A stretch of DNA of 48,862 bases from Roseofilum halophilum BLCC-M91 (GCF_030068445.1 NZ_JAQPOK010000130.1:1-48862), one strand, 5' to 3'. Positions 32,603-42,395 are shown, counted from the stretch's first letter. Notes: a model not told the origin generated them from the letters alone. Translations and numbers: made by a program.

Positions 32603-33331
32603 CTAAAACTCAAAATAGTCTTTTAGTTTTGAATTGTGATTAAACACATACTCATAAACTTGGTTACCATACTGTTCCTTAAATTGTTCTCTCGTTCCTT
32701 CATAGTTGTCACTGCGACTAATCACCCGTGGATCGTGATAGGTTTTTTTCTTCACTTCTTCCTTAGAGACTTGTTGTTGAATGTCCTGGAGTATTTGCGG
32801 ATCTAAAGTTTGACCAAAATGAGCGGTAACCTTAGAAAATTCGTCAGCTATATTTTTCTTCAGGTTCTCATATCTGAGGATGGTTTTTTTCTCACTGGTG
32901 GTTTCTTCTATGAGCCATTTACTCAGATGCTTGGCATACAACGTTGACCAATATTCAATCCGGCTCAGATCGCTGGTGCTTTCCTGATAAAAGTTTAATT
33001 GGGAATAAATGGTGGGAACCGGATCTCGGTAGAGATAGATGACATTTTTACGATAGACATCCAGATCGAGATCGTGGGTATGATAGGTCATGAAATCTTG
33101 GCTATCTTTAAAATAGAAGGCTCGCACCAGAGAAGGACGCTCAAAATATAATTCCATCATCAAGCGCATCCAATGGCTTCCGGTTCTGGGAAAACTGACA
33201 AAAAAAGGGAAATCAGGATCGCTGGTGAACTTTTGAATTAGTTTTTCATCTCTAATTCGTTTGGATAAATCTTGATAAGAACTGGGATCGGTAATCAGTT
33301 GCTTTACTAGCTGCATGGCTCGACCGATCAT
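32603..33331 (-). CDS. Sulfotransferase (Sulfotransfer_1-like)
   Basis: 242 residues, ATG start with GGAG nine bases upstream. The PAPS loop is FFVSFPRTGSHWMRLMMELYF (about 41-61), and the 3'-phosphate motif is VIYLYRDPVPTIYSQLNFY. KTILRYENLKKN and HFGQTLDPQILQDI follow as the family's downstream elements. It is the first gene of the four-gene minus-strand operon with the GT39-type, UPF0104-type and DPM-like genes, so the sulfated substrate may be the same glycan or glycolipid these make. It differs in motif from the sulfotransferases at 18262 and 21744, so three acceptor sites are likely. Confidence 0.87.
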   Translation of the reverse strand: MIGRAMQLVKQLITDPSSYQDLSKRIRDEKLIQKFTSDPDFPFFVSFPRTGSHWMRLMMELYFERPSLVRAFYFKDSQDFMTYHTHDLDLDVYRKNVIYLYRDPVPTIYSQLNFYQESTSDLSRIEYWSTLYAKHLSKWLIEETTSEKKTILRYENLKKNIADEFSKVTAHFGQTLDPQILQDIQQQVSKEEVKKKTYHDPRVISRSDNYEGTREQFKEQYGNQVYEYVFNHNSKLKDYFEF

Positions 33332-33460
33332 GATGATTGACTCCTGTTTTGATTAAGTATTCCAAGAAATGAAAAAAACTCACTCGAATCTATAGCGATC
33401 TGTAGTTCCGATCTAAAGAAAGAATATAGATTTTCTATACGGAAGTGAGTAGAGTACCCT

Positions 33461-33466
33461 TATAAT
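33461..33466 (+). promoter_or_regulatory. Candidate -10 element of the six-gene plus-strand operon
   Basis: A perfect TATAAT. The -35 position holds only TACGGA, so it may need an activator. It would place transcription start near 33473, which argues against a GTG start at 33468 for the following gene and supports the ATG at 33510. Confidence 0.4.
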
Positions 33467-33509
33467 AGTGCTGATATCTATGCCATGGCAAGCGATTGAC
33501 CAAAATGTT

Positions 33510-34400
33510 ATGAATTGTAAAACAATGGCAGTCTTACTGACGTGCCACAATCGGAAAGATAAAACATTAAGGAGTTTAGACTCGCTTTTTAGTCAAGATT
33601 TAGCCCCTGATTTTTCTTTAGTCGTATACTTAGTCGATGATGGCAGTACGGATGGCACGTCAGAGGCGATCGCCAAAACCTATCCTCAAGTCAAGATCCT
33701 ACAAGGGGATGGTAACCTATTTTGGAACGGAGGAATGCGGAAAGCCTTTGCTGCTGCTCTGGAGGTGAGCCATGATTATTATGTCTGGCTCAATGATGAC
33801 ACGATCCTGTACCCCCATAGTCTTAGCACCCTCTTGAACACTCATCAAGACGTGAAAGATCGCGGCCAACCCCGCTCTATTATCGCCGGATCGACCCAAG
33901 ATGAAGATACCCAAGAATGGACGTATGGAGGATATCGGCAACTCGGATGGTGGTATCCTCCCTTTAAGTGTTCCCCCGTCAAACCCACAGATAGCCCACA
34001 AGAGTGCGATCTCATGTGTGGCAATATCGTCTTAATTCCCCAAGAAGTCACTGCTGTGGTGGGCAATCTCGATCCGGCTCTTACCCATTATGCGGGAGAT
34101 TGGGATTATGGCTTGCGGGCCAAACAAAAAGGATGTAGTGTTTGGATTACACCCGGATATTTAGGAACCTGTGCCAGAAACCCCAAACCCGATCCGGCCA
34201 ATACTCCCAATGTAAAACAAGGGTTAAAAAATATTGAGAGACCCAAAGGTTTAGCCCTACAAAGTGTTACCCTACAACCTTGGGAAGAGTGGAAAATTCT
34301 CATGCAACGGCATGGGGGAATTTTATGGCCCATTTTTTGGATTTTGCCTTATCGGAAATTACTATTCCCACAGTTTTTCGATGGCAACCGGGATGCTTAA
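33510..34400 (+). CDS. Glycosyltransferase family 2
   Basis: 296 residues from the ATG at 33510 (MNCKTMAVLLTCHNRKDKT); an ATG five codons later is equally possible, and neither has a strong ribosome site. GT-A motifs: AVLLTCHNRKDKTLRSL, VVYLVDDGSTDGTSEAI, NLFWNGGMRKAF, YYVWLNDDTILYP (acidic metal site), and HYAGDWDYGLRAKQKG, where the GDWDYG aspartates form the likely catalytic site of rhamnosyltransferase-like GT2 enzymes. No membrane helix. First gene of a plus-strand operon of GT2, GT4, GT4, epimerase, WecG-type and membrane genes. Confidence 0.9.
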   Translation: MNCKTMAVLLTCHNRKDKTLRSLDSLFSQDLAPDFSLVVYLVDDGSTDGTSEAIAKTYPQVKILQGDGNLFWNGGMRKAFAAALEVSHDYYVWLNDDTILYPHSLSTLLNTHQDVKDRGQPRSIIAGSTQDEDTQEWTYGGYRQLGWWYPPFKCSPVKPTDSPQECDLMCGNIVLIPQEVTAVVGNLDPALTHYAGDWDYGLRAKQKGCSVWITPGYLGTCARNPKPDPANTPNVKQGLKNIERPKGLALQSVTLQPWEEWKILMQRHGGILWPIFWILPYRKLLFPQFFDGNRDA

Positions 34401-34459
34401 ATTCTGAAAAACATTAATCCTTTATTTCGACTAACTCTTTATGGATCGCCAAAAATCTT

Positions 34460-35617
34460 ATGGAAACTCGCATTGCCTGGTTAGTTCCTGCCGTGAGAAG
34501 GGGCGCTTATTGGCAACCGGTTTTAAGAGAATTCACAAAAATTTATCCGCAAACAAAATTTTACACCAGTCAGACTTGGCCGGGATTCGATCCAGATGCT
34601 CCGGGAGCGAACGTTATTACCCTGATTGGCAAATATCGTTTTCAGGAAACTAAAACAGTAGAATCTGGATATAATCGAGGGATTATTCTTGTCTCGCCAA
34701 CTGTGGTGTTTCCGTTACTCAAGTATAAGCCCCAGGTGGTTTTTGTTAGTAGTTTCTCCATCTGGACTGTATTAGCGATCGCCCTCCAACCCATGGGCAA
34801 GTGGAAGCTGATATTAGTCTATGAAAGCAGTTCTCCGAATGTAGACTTTCGCGATAGTCCTCTGCGGTCTAATTTACGGCGCTGGATGACTCAATTTATG
34901 GATACGTTTATTTCTAATTCTCGCCGAGGGAAAGACTATTTAGTGGAAATTTTAGGGGTAGATGCCAACAACATATCCGCCCGCCCCTATATGGTTCCCG
35001 ATACTCAGACCCTGTTGCACAATCGTTCAGAGGATCAATCTCAATCGTTAGCGCTCAAATCTCCGATTTTCTTATGTGTAGGGTTGCTTGTCCCACGTAA
35101 GGGAGTAAAATATTTATTACAAGCTTGTGCCATTCTGCGCGATCGCGGCTATTCTGAGTATAGTCTGGTTTTAGTCGGAGATGGAGAACAGCGAGCCGAA
35201 TTGGAAGCATTTGTTAAAGACCATCAGCTCGAACAACAAGTGACGTGGACGGGTTGGTTAAATTATGGCGATTTGGGCACTTATTTTAATGAAGCAGATG
35301 TGTTTATCTTTCCCACCTTAGAAGATACCTGGGGTGTGGTTCTCTTAGAGGCCATGGCCTTTGGCAAAGCGATTGTTTCCTCAAAATGGGCTGGCGCTTC
35401 GGAAATGGTGGTTGAAGGAGAAAATGGCTATGTCATCGATCCCTATGAACCGGAAAAGTTTGCTGAAGCCATGATGAAACTAATTGATGATCCAGAGTTG
35501 ATCCAAAAAATGGGACAAAAATCCCAGGAATTAATGGCCGAACATAATGCCGAAAAAGCGGGATTGTTTTTAGCGAGTCAAGTGGAGAAAGTGCTGGGAA
35601 AACAGCATCAAACTTAG
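34460..35617 (+). CDS. Glycosyltransferase family 4
   Basis: 385 residues, ATG start. GT-B fold. The C-terminal Glycos_transf_1 domain is clear: FLCVGLLVPRKGVKYLLQAC, LVLVGDGEQRAELE, VTWTGWLNYGDLGTYF and the E-x7-E motif in FPTLEDTWGVVLLEAMAFG, then AGASEMVVEGENGYVI. The N-terminal acceptor domain (about 1-180) is divergent (IAWLVPAVRRGAYWQPVLREF). Retaining transferase, donor unknown, cytoplasmic. Eleven bases before the next GT4 gene. Confidence 0.92.
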   Translation: METRIAWLVPAVRRGAYWQPVLREFTKIYPQTKFYTSQTWPGFDPDAPGANVITLIGKYRFQETKTVESGYNRGIILVSPTVVFPLLKYKPQVVFVSSFSIWTVLAIALQPMGKWKLILVYESSSPNVDFRDSPLRSNLRRWMTQFMDTFISNSRRGKDYLVEILGVDANNISARPYMVPDTQTLLHNRSEDQSQSLALKSPIFLCVGLLVPRKGVKYLLQACAILRDRGYSEYSLVLVGDGEQRAELEAFVKDHQLEQQVTWTGWLNYGDLGTYFNEADVFIFPTLEDTWGVVLLEAMAFGKAIVSSKWAGASEMVVEGENGYVIDPYEPEKFAEAMMKLIDDPELIQKMGQKSQELMAEHNAEKAGLFLASQVEKVLGKQHQT

Positions 35618-35628
35618 AGATAAAGCTT

Positions 35629-36873
35629 ATGAAAATTCTCTTATCAGCATTTGCCTGCGAACCGGGACAAGGATCGGAAGAAGGAGTGGGTTGGAATGCA
35701 GCAGTTGAGTCCGCAAAACACGATCGCGTGTGGGTGATTACCCGAAAATTTTGTCAACCTGCTATTGAGGCCGAATTAGAGCGGAACCCGATTCCTAATT
35801 TACAGTTTCGCTATGTGGAACCGTTCGACTGGAAAGAAAATTTTAAGGGGCGACAAGGGGGGCTGCAACTGCATTATTATCTGTGGCAACTTTTAGCCTA
35901 TCAAGAAGCTCGTCGCTTGCATGAAGAAGTGCAGTTAGATGTGGTGCGTCATGTGACCTATGTTAAGTTTTGGTCGCCGAGTTTGGTCTGTCTATTACCC
36001 GTCCCCTTTATTTGGGGCCCCATAGGCGGCGGTGAAGCGGCTCCTAAACCGTTTTGGCGCGATTTTAGCTTTAAGGCCAAATTATATGAAACGGCGCGGG
36101 ATATCGCCCAAAAAATCGGGGAAAGAGACCCCTTTACCCGGCTGACGGCGAAACGGAGTGCGATCGCCCTCGTAACTACGGAAGATACGGCCCGGCGGGT
36201 TAAAAACATGCCCGTTTCCCAAATAGAACTCTATTCGGAAGCCGGTCTCTCCCAAGCCGAAATGACCCGGTTAGCCTCTCTAGGCGAACCTCCTACTTCT
36301 CCCATTCGCTTTATTAGCCTAGGGCGCTTGCTGCACTGGAAAGGGTATCATTTATCTGTCCGTGCCTTTGCCCAAGCCAATTTAGCCGATGCCGAATATT
36401 GGCTGTTGGGAGATGGGCCAGACCGGGAAAAACTGGAAGCCTTAGCCAAGAGTTTGGGGGTAGGAAACCGGATCAAATTTTGGGGCAAACGTCCCCGCGA
36501 AGAAAGCCTAGAGAAACTGGGACAATCCCATGTCCTGGTGCATCCGAGTTTACATGATTCTGGGGGATGGACTTGTCTGGAAGGCATGGCTGCGGGTCGG
36601 CCGATTATCTGTTTAGCTCTTGGAGGGCCGAATACCCAAGTCACCAAAGAAACTGGAATTAAAGTGCCAGCGCTCAATCCAGATCGAGCCGTCACCGGGA
36701 TAGCAGAAGCGATGAAGCAACTGGCCCAAAACTCTGAACTCAGAGAAAAATTAGGACAAGCTGGACAAAAACGGGTGCGTGAAGTCTACGATTGGGAAAT
36801 TAAAGGGCAATTTTTTGCCCAACTCTACAGAAGGGTTGCTAAACAAGAATCACCGTTATTAAATTCAAACTAA
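35629..36873 (+). CDS. Glycosyltransferase family 4
   Basis: 414 residues, ATG start. N-terminal acceptor domain opens [22 protein letters not shown], the nucleotide-facing glycine loop seen in a GT4 subgroup that also has [17 protein letters not shown]-terminal donor domain: [60 protein letters not shown] (E-x7-E replaced by D-x7-E). This type often works in exopolysaccharide assembly beside a second GT4 gene, as here. Two bases before the epimerase gene. Confidence 0.92.
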   Translation: MKILLSAFACEPGQGSEEGVGWNAAVESAKHDRVWVITRKFCQPAIEAELERNPIPNLQFRYVEPFDWKENFKGRQGGLQLHYYLWQLLAYQEARRLHEEVQLDVVRHVTYVKFWSPSLVCLLPVPFIWGPIGGGEAAPKPFWRDFSFKAKLYETARDIAQKIGERDPFTRLTAKRSAIALVTTEDTARRVKNMPVSQIELYSEAGLSQAEMTRLASLGEPPTSPIRFISLGRLLHWKGYHLSVRAFAQANLADAEYWLLGDGPDREKLEALAKSLGVGNRIKFWGKRPREESLEKLGQSHVLVHPSLHDSGGWTCLEGMAAGRPIICLALGGPNTQVTKETGIKVPALNPDRAVTGIAEAMKQLAQNSELREKLGQAGQKRVREVYDWEIKGQFFAQLYRRVAKQESPLLNSN

Positions 36874-36875
36874 TC

Positions 36876-37952
36876 ATGAGTATCGCGATTATTACTGGTT
36901 CTGCGGGTTTAATTGGCTCCGAAGCCTCTAAATTCTTCGCCCAAAAGGGCTTAGAAATTGTTGGTATTGACAACGATATGCGCCGCGTCTTCTTTGGGGA
37001 TGATGCCTCAACAACCTGGAACCGCCAGAGATTAGAGCGTTCTTTAGGCAAACAGTACAAGCACTTAGATTTGGATATTCGCGACCAAGAGGCGATCGCC
37101 AAACTCTTCCAAGACTACAGTAAAGATATCGCCCTCATTGTCCATACCGCCGCCCAACCCTCCCACGACTGGGCCGCCCGCGACCCCCAAATGGACTTCA
37201 CCGTTAACGCCAACGGAACCCTAAACTTACTCCAAGCGACCCGCGACTTTGCCCCCCAAGCCCCCTTTATCTTCACCTCCACCAACAAAGTCTACGGCGA
37301 CACTCCCAACCGTCTGCCCCTCATCGAACAAGACACCCGATGGGAAATTGACCCCGAACATACCTACAACACCGGCATTCGGGAAGATATGTCCATTGAC
37401 CAAACCACCCATAGTTTATTCGGCGCGTCCAAAGTCGCTGCGGATGTGCTGGTGCAAGAATATGGTCGCTATTTCCAGATCCCAACCGCCTGTTTTCGCG
37501 GCGGATGTCTCACCGGGCCGAACCATTCCGGAACCCAACTGCACGGGTTTCTCGCCTATTTAATGAAATGCACTGTGACTGGCAAACCCTATACCGTCTT
37601 TGGCTACAAGGGTAAACAAGTGCGGGACAATATTCACAGCGCCGACTTAATCAACGCCTTCGATGCCTTCTTCCAAGCGCCGCGAGTGGCCGAAGTTTAC
37701 AATACCGGCGGCGGGCGTTATAGCAACTGCTCCATGCTCGAAGCGATTAAGATTTGTCAGGAAATCACGGGCAAGGAGTTAAATTGGACATATTCGGAAA
37801 CCAACCGCATTGGCGATCATATCTGGTGGATCAGTGATAATGCCAAGTTTGCCAACCACTATCCCAACTGGAAACACCAGTATGATGTGCCCCAAATCTT
37901 GCGGGAAATTTACGAATTTAATCAAGAACGTTGGGAAAAGGAGACGATCTAA
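36876..37952 (+). CDS. NAD-dependent sugar epimerase/dehydratase (extended SDR)
   Basis: 358 residues, ATG start. Rossmann loop [16 protein letters not shown] with D32 (IDND) for NAD binding. TSTNKVYGD and the active-site segment [13 protein letters not shown] follow; the YxxxK tyrosine is Phe (F182) with K186 kept. Later motifs are [29 protein letters not shown] and [15 protein letters not shown]. The sequence fits the CDP-tyvelose/CDP-paratose 2-epimerase-like branch of sugar-nucleotide epimerases. The Phe may be normal for the subgroup, since C2 epimerisation needs a different set of groups from dehydration. It makes an unusual sugar nucleotide for the neighbouring transferases. Immediately followed by the WecG-type gene. 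Confidence 0.88.
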   Translation: MSIAIITGSAGLIGSEASKFFAQKGLEIVGIDNDMRRVFFGDDASTTWNRQRLERSLGKQYKHLDLDIRDQEAIAKLFQDYSKDIALIVHTAAQPSHDWAARDPQMDFTVNANGTLNLLQATRDFAPQAPFIFTSTNKVYGDTPNRLPLIEQDTRWEIDPEHTYNTGIREDMSIDQTTHSLFGASKVAADVLVQEYGRYFQIPTACFRGGCLTGPNHSGTQLHGFLAYLMKCTVTGKPYTVFGYKGKQVRDNIHSADLINAFDAFFQAPRVAEVYNTGGGRYSNCSMLEAIKICQEITGKELNWTYSETNRIGDHIWWISDNAKFANHYPNWKHQYDVPQILREIYEFNQERWEKETI

Positions 37953-38759
37953 ATGATTGATGCTGGCAAGCGGAATATTCTGGGCGTTCTGGTCAATATC
38001 ATTGATTATGAAGGAGCAGTAGAGCTAATTATTCAAGCCGCCAAAGAAAAACAGGGGCTATCCGTTTCTGCCCTAGCGGTTCATGGCGTAATGACCGGCG
38101 TTCTGGACAATACCCACCGCTTCCGGCTCAATCATATGGATTTAATTTGTCCCGATGGGCAACCGGTGCGTTGGGCGCTGAATTTTGTTCATAAAGCGAG
38201 ATTATCTGACCGGGTATACGGCCCCAATTTGACCTTGAGGGTATGCGAGCAAGCGGCTCAGGAGGGGCTGCCCATTTACCTGTACGGGTCTCGGCAAGAG
38301 GTTTTAGACGCTTTTGCTCGGAATTTGGGCGATCGCTATCCTCAGCTCAAAATTGCCGGGTCTCAGCCCTCCCGCTTCCGGCAAACCACCGCCGAAGAGA
38401 CGCAGGAAATCGCCCAAACCATCAAAGATTCTGGAGCTGCCATCACCTTAGTCGGTTTAGGCTGCCCTCGCCAAGAAGTTTTTGCTTATGAATACCGCGA
38501 TCTCCTCTCCATGCCCCTTTTAGCCGTAGGTGCAGCCTTCGACTTCCATGCCGGACTTCTGCCCCAAGCCCCGCCCTCCCTGCAAGCCGTCGGCTTAGAA
38601 TGGCTCTATCGCCTCATTCAAGAACCCAAACGACTCTGGAAACGCTATGTTTTTCTCAATCCCTATTATGTTTGGCTCTTAAGCTTACAAATTTTGCGTT
38701 TGCGTAAATTCGATCCAGATAGCGCCACTCCCCCCGAACAGGAATTACGCTATGGTTAA
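37953..38759 (+). CDS. WecG/TagA/CpsF-family glycosyltransferase (GT26)
   Basis: 268 residues; ATG directly after the epimerase stop, with GGAG about ten bases upstream inside that gene. Family motifs are clear: the N-terminal Thr-equivalent region SALAVHGVMTGVLDN, DLICPDGQPVRWALNF, DRVYGPNLTLRVCEQA, PIYLYGSRQEVLDAF, TLVGLGCPRQEVFAYE, GAAFDFHAGLLPQAPPSLQ and GLEWLYRLIQEPKRLWKRY. It adds a sugar such as N-acetylmannosaminuronate to lipid-linked intermediates at the membrane surface, usually as the second step after priming, so it may act directly on the product of the priming transferase at 40667. Confidence 0.94.
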   Translation: MIDAGKRNILGVLVNIIDYEGAVELIIQAAKEKQGLSVSALAVHGVMTGVLDNTHRFRLNHMDLICPDGQPVRWALNFVHKARLSDRVYGPNLTLRVCEQAAQEGLPIYLYGSRQEVLDAFARNLGDRYPQLKIAGSQPSRFRQTTAEETQEIAQTIKDSGAAITLVGLGCPRQEVFAYEYRDLLSMPLLAVGAAFDFHAGLLPQAPPSLQAVGLEWLYRLIQEPKRLWKRYVFLNPYYVWLLSLQILRLRKFDPDSATPPEQELRYG

Positions 38760-38791
38760 CCTCCCAAGTTTTGTTTTTTTGGCACTTTCTG

Positions 38792-40642
38792 ATGAACCTT
38801 AATCTTTTATTGAAATGGCTTAAAAAATATTCGCCCTATGGGTTTGTTGTCACATCTACTCTAATCGCCTATGGGTATTTGTTTCCTTCATCAAACTTAA
38901 CAACTCATATCCCTTATATTCAATCTCTATTAAATCCAGAACTATACAAGTTTGATTTTTATGTTCAAGAAGCACTTCAGTTTTCTCCTAGATACTACTA
39001 TCAATTACTGATTACTTCAACCATCAATTTGGGTATAAGCTTGCCCTACACTTACTTTATTTATTATGTCATCTCTTTAGCTTCTTTCATCTTTGGTTTA
39101 TATGCCTTAGGCAATAAATTTGGTCAATCCAAGCTATCCGCAGGTGTACTAGCTTTTTTGTGCTTAAGCAGTATTGACGGAACAATTGGCAGTGTTGATT
39201 TATTTAGAACAGAGCCGATTCCAGCTATATTTGCAATGGGAATGACAATATGGGGAATTTATTTTTGCTTTTGTAAAAAATGGTTCTTTGGATATTTACT
39301 GTTTGGAATTGCATGTCTTTTGCAATTTTTAGTTGGACTATTACCTGGATTAATGATGAGTGTCATCTTATTTAAGGATACTAGAAAAGATCATAAATCT
39401 TGGACAACAGTAATTTGGCCAATGTTAACGTTAGTATTTTTTGCTTCTTTAGTTTACATTCCTATGAAGCTGATCGATAATACGGGTACTGATATTTTTA
39501 ATTCTGCTGAATTCATTCATATTTATGGTTATATTCGCCACCCACATCATATTATCCTCTCTAGCATCAATCCTAACAAATGGAGTAATTTTATATTCTT
39601 CATATCGGCAGGAATATTGTTTATTAAAAGTTCAAAAACTTTAAAACCAGAAGAAAAACTAAATTTACTTACTATTATCACCTTATCTTTGTTGTCTTTG
39701 TTTCTGGGGTATATTTTTGTAGAAATTTTTCCTGTATCGTTATTGGCAAAATTGCAGTTGGCTAGAACTACACCATTTGCACAACTTATGGTTTTTATAG
39801 TAATGAGTGCTTTAGTCAACCAATATTATAAGGAAAAAAATTGGTTAATAACGGTGATATTGATATTAATACCAACCCTTCAAGACGGTAGTATTATCTT
39901 ATTCATGGTCGCTGTGTTGATATCAACACATAACTTAAAAATCAAGAATAAAAAGTTATTATTGATATTAACAGTATTAACCTTTATTTATTTTTCTATT
40001 ATCTATCCAAGCCTTGATTTTTCCTATACCACATTCAAATCTATTACCTGGAAGTTATTACTATTTATCAGTTTGACTTTTCCTTTTATATTAGAGGAAT
40101 TTATTCGTCCAAAATCAATAAAATATTTATCAACCTTTCTCCTCAATTGCTTTTCTTGTACTTTGTTAATTTTGGGCTTAACTAAAATAGCGCCACAAAA
40201 ATTTTTATACTCATTTGAAAATAAAATAAAAATATATCAAGTATGGAATAATAATTTAACTAAGTTAGCTGTACGATTTAAAGATAAATCTTCACAAGAT
40301 GCTCTGATTTTAGTTCCTCCTTTTGAAGATGGTTTTAGGTTGCATTCCCAACGTTCTGTTGTCGTGACATTCAAAGGATTTCCTTTTACCGATCGAGGGA
40401 TTCAAGAATGGCTAAATCGAATGACAATCATATTAGGCCCAATAGAATATCCTATTTCTTTAAGTACAGTAAACTCACTCTACAGTCATCGTAGTTCTTC
40501 TGATTTATTTAGAGCAGCTCAACAACTACAAGCTGAATATATCTTAACGAAAAAAGACTGGCATAATCAAGTTGATGGAGTCGTTTTCGATCAAGAAGGA
40601 GAATGGATTATCTATAAAGTTGATATCAATAATAGTGATTAG
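38792..40642 (+). CDS. Multi-pass membrane protein, DUF6798-like, possible GT-C type
   Basis: 616 residues from the ATG at 38792; an upstream in-frame TTG is less likely. About 12 membrane helices up to residue about 460, then a soluble domain of about 150 residues with LILVPPFEDGFRLHSQRSVVVTFKGFPFTDRGIQEW, the hallmark of DUF6798-type C-terminal domains. I know of no proven function. Layout resembles polyprenyl-dependent GT-C transferases, but no D/E first-loop pair is obvious; HIPYIQSLLNPELYKFDFYV may serve. Strongly AT-rich compared with the epimerase and WecG-type genes just before it, so this gene may have entered separately. Last gene of the plus-strand operon. Confidence 0.75.
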   Translation: MNLNLLLKWLKKYSPYGFVVTSTLIAYGYLFPSSNLTTHIPYIQSLLNPELYKFDFYVQEALQFSPRYYYQLLITSTINLGISLPYTYFIYYVISLASFIFGLYALGNKFGQSKLSAGVLAFLCLSSIDGTIGSVDLFRTEPIPAIFAMGMTIWGIYFCFCKKWFFGYLLFGIACLLQFLVGLLPGLMMSVILFKDTRKDHKSWTTVIWPMLTLVFFASLVYIPMKLIDNTGTDIFNSAEFIHIYGYIRHPHHIILSSINPNKWSNFIFFISAGILFIKSSKTLKPEEKLNLLTIITLSLLSLFLGYIFVEIFPVSLLAKLQLARTTPFAQLMVFIVMSALVNQYYKEKNWLITVILILIPTLQDGSIILFMVAVLISTHNLKIKNKKLLLILTVLTFIYFSIIYPSLDFSYTTFKSITWKLLLFISLTFPFILEEFIRPKSIKYLSTFLLNCFSCTLLILGLTKIAPQKFLYSFENKIKIYQVWNNNLTKLAVRFKDKSSQDALILVPPFEDGFRLHSQRSVVVTFKGFPFTDRGIQEWLNRMTIILGPIEYPISLSTVNSLYSHRSSSDLFRAAQQLQAEYILTKKDWHNQVDGVVFDQEGEWIIYKVDINNSD

Positions 40643-40666
40643 AAAATCCAGCAATGGCAATTAGTT

Positions 40667-42160
40667 TTAATACGCTCCTCTACGTCCCAAGACTACTTGC
40701 ACCGTTTTCAATAAGATCTCAAAATCTAGGGCTAACGACCAATTATTGATATAAGACATATCCAACTTAAAGGCATCTTCAAAATTTTTAATATCCGATC
40801 GCCCCGAAACTTGCCAAAGTCCAGTGATTCCCGGTAAAACATTGTGGCGCATAAAGTGGTGTTCGGCAAATCCTTCCACATCTCGCAAAGGCAAAGGGCG
40901 AGGGCCAACTAGACTCATTTCCCCAATCAAAACATTCACAATTTGGGGCAGTTCATCTAAGCTATAGCGCCGTAAAAACTTACCGACTCTCGTAATTCGG
41001 GGGTCATCTTTCATCTTGAATAGAACTCCCCCTTTAATTTCATTTTTCGCTTCGAGTTCCTTCATCAACTGATCGGCATTAATCACCATCGTCCGGTATT
41101 TCCAGACCTTAAAATGCCGCCCTTTCAAACCCATCCGAGTTTGCTTAAAGAAAATGGGGCCAGGGGAATCGAGTTTAATGGCGATCGCCAGAGCGATAAA
41201 TATAGGACTTCCTAAGAGTAAAATCAACAATGAGACGAAGACATCAAACGTCCGCTTTAGCCAAAAATCACTCCCTAACAAACCGGGCGGCTGAAACTGA
41301 ATACTCGGCATTCCGCCAATCATTTCAATCTTGGGATTATGATGGGGTACTTCTAGACCAATGGGCAAAATTCTCAAAGCAATGCCTGCATTTTTTAGAC
41401 TCCAGTATAGGGGCATGACACTACCCACCACATTCCAGGAACAGAAAAAAACTTCACCTACCCCAAGGGATTGAATTTCTTCCAGAACGTGAGACCATTG
41501 ATTGGTCTGTTTTTGTAGAGATAAATCTAGTTGTCCTGCAATCGTAAACTCTTTGTTGCTATCTAGTTTTAGGGCAATTTTAGCAATTAAGGTATCTTTA
41601 GGATTGCCTATTAGGAAAATCCGACGAGGCACTCGACCATGGCGACGAAGAGTGGTAATGGTTGCTTCGGCAATTAACCGTCCGGTTCCCACATACAAGA
41701 TCACAAATAACCAGGATAGGAAGAACATCGACCGAGAAATAATCAGACCCGGTTGATAGATAAAGGCAATGACAATTAAGACCCCTTGAGCAAAGGTAAT
41801 ACTTCTAAGTAAATGACCCAACTGACGACGACTACCGCGATCGCCATATAATCCTCCTGTAGCGATCATCCCCAAGGTAATCCATAAGATTGGAAATAGA
41901 AATCCGGGCTGCTCTGGAGTATTAGCCAATAAATGAAAGGAGGGAACATGATCTAACCACTCGACTTGTTCTACAATCACCTTCGCGCTCTTCCAAGCCA
42001 AGGAAATCATCACCGTATCTAAGCACAGAAACGCTATAATTCTCAGCCAAGCCGCAATTATACCTCGTCGCAGACCCACAATCGTGGGAACCCGCAAATC
42101 AACATGACCCTGGGCTGATTGATGGGTTTTGTAAGGAGTTTGGGGCAGATTGTCTGACAT
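40667..42160 (-). CDS. Priming sugar-phosphate transferase (polyprenyl-phosphate hexose-1-P transferase, WbaP/ExoY-like)
   Basis: 497 residues, ATG start. N-terminal half: four to five membrane helices and a CoA-binding-like fold (RRIFLIGNPKDTLIAKIAL). C-terminal catalytic domain: KRTFDVFVSLLILLLGSPIF re-entrant helix, LDSPGPIFFKQTRMGLKGRHFKVWKYRTM, MKDDPRITRVGKFLRRYSLDELPQIVNVL with the Asp-Glu pair DE, GEMSLVGPRPLP, and LPGITGLWQVSGRSD. It moves a sugar-1-phosphate from UDP-sugar to undecaprenyl phosphate to start the repeat unit. Every catalytic motif is intact. It stands convergent to the plus-strand operon (24-base gap). Confidence 0.94.
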   Translation of the reverse strand: MSDNLPQTPYKTHQSAQGHVDLRVPTIVGLRRGIIAAWLRIIAFLCLDTVMISLAWKSAKVIVEQVEWLDHVPSFHLLANTPEQPGFLFPILWITLGMIATGGLYGDRGSRRQLGHLLRSITFAQGVLIVIAFIYQPGLIISRSMFFLSWLFVILYVGTGRLIAEATITTLRRHGRVPRRIFLIGNPKDTLIAKIALKLDSNKEFTIAGQLDLSLQKQTNQWSHVLEEIQSLGVGEVFFCSWNVVGSVMPLYWSLKNAGIALRILPIGLEVPHHNPKIEMIGGMPSIQFQPPGLLGSDFWLKRTFDVFVSLLILLLGSPIFIALAIAIKLDSPGPIFFKQTRMGLKGRHFKVWKYRTMVINADQLMKELEAKNEIKGGVLFKMKDDPRITRVGKFLRRYSLDELPQIVNVLIGEMSLVGPRPLPLRDVEGFAEHHFMRHNVLPGITGLWQVSGRSDIKNFEDAFKLDMSYINNWSLALDFEILLKTVQVVLGRRGAY

Positions 42161-42395
42161 AATTTAACCTTGGCTGCCGCGATCGCAGATGGAATCTTGA
42201 GTTTCAACTGAATGATATCCGGAAGTAGCTCTAATTTTACCATTCTCAAGATCGCTTGTCCAAAGGTTAACCCTCCCCTTTCAATCATTGGGGGGTTATG
42301 GGTATTTTTTATTTGTCTCGAATATAATCTCTAGGAGGCGATCCCTACCAATAGCCGCGATCGCCTCTTGGAGTTGCATGGTTTTTCCCCATCTG

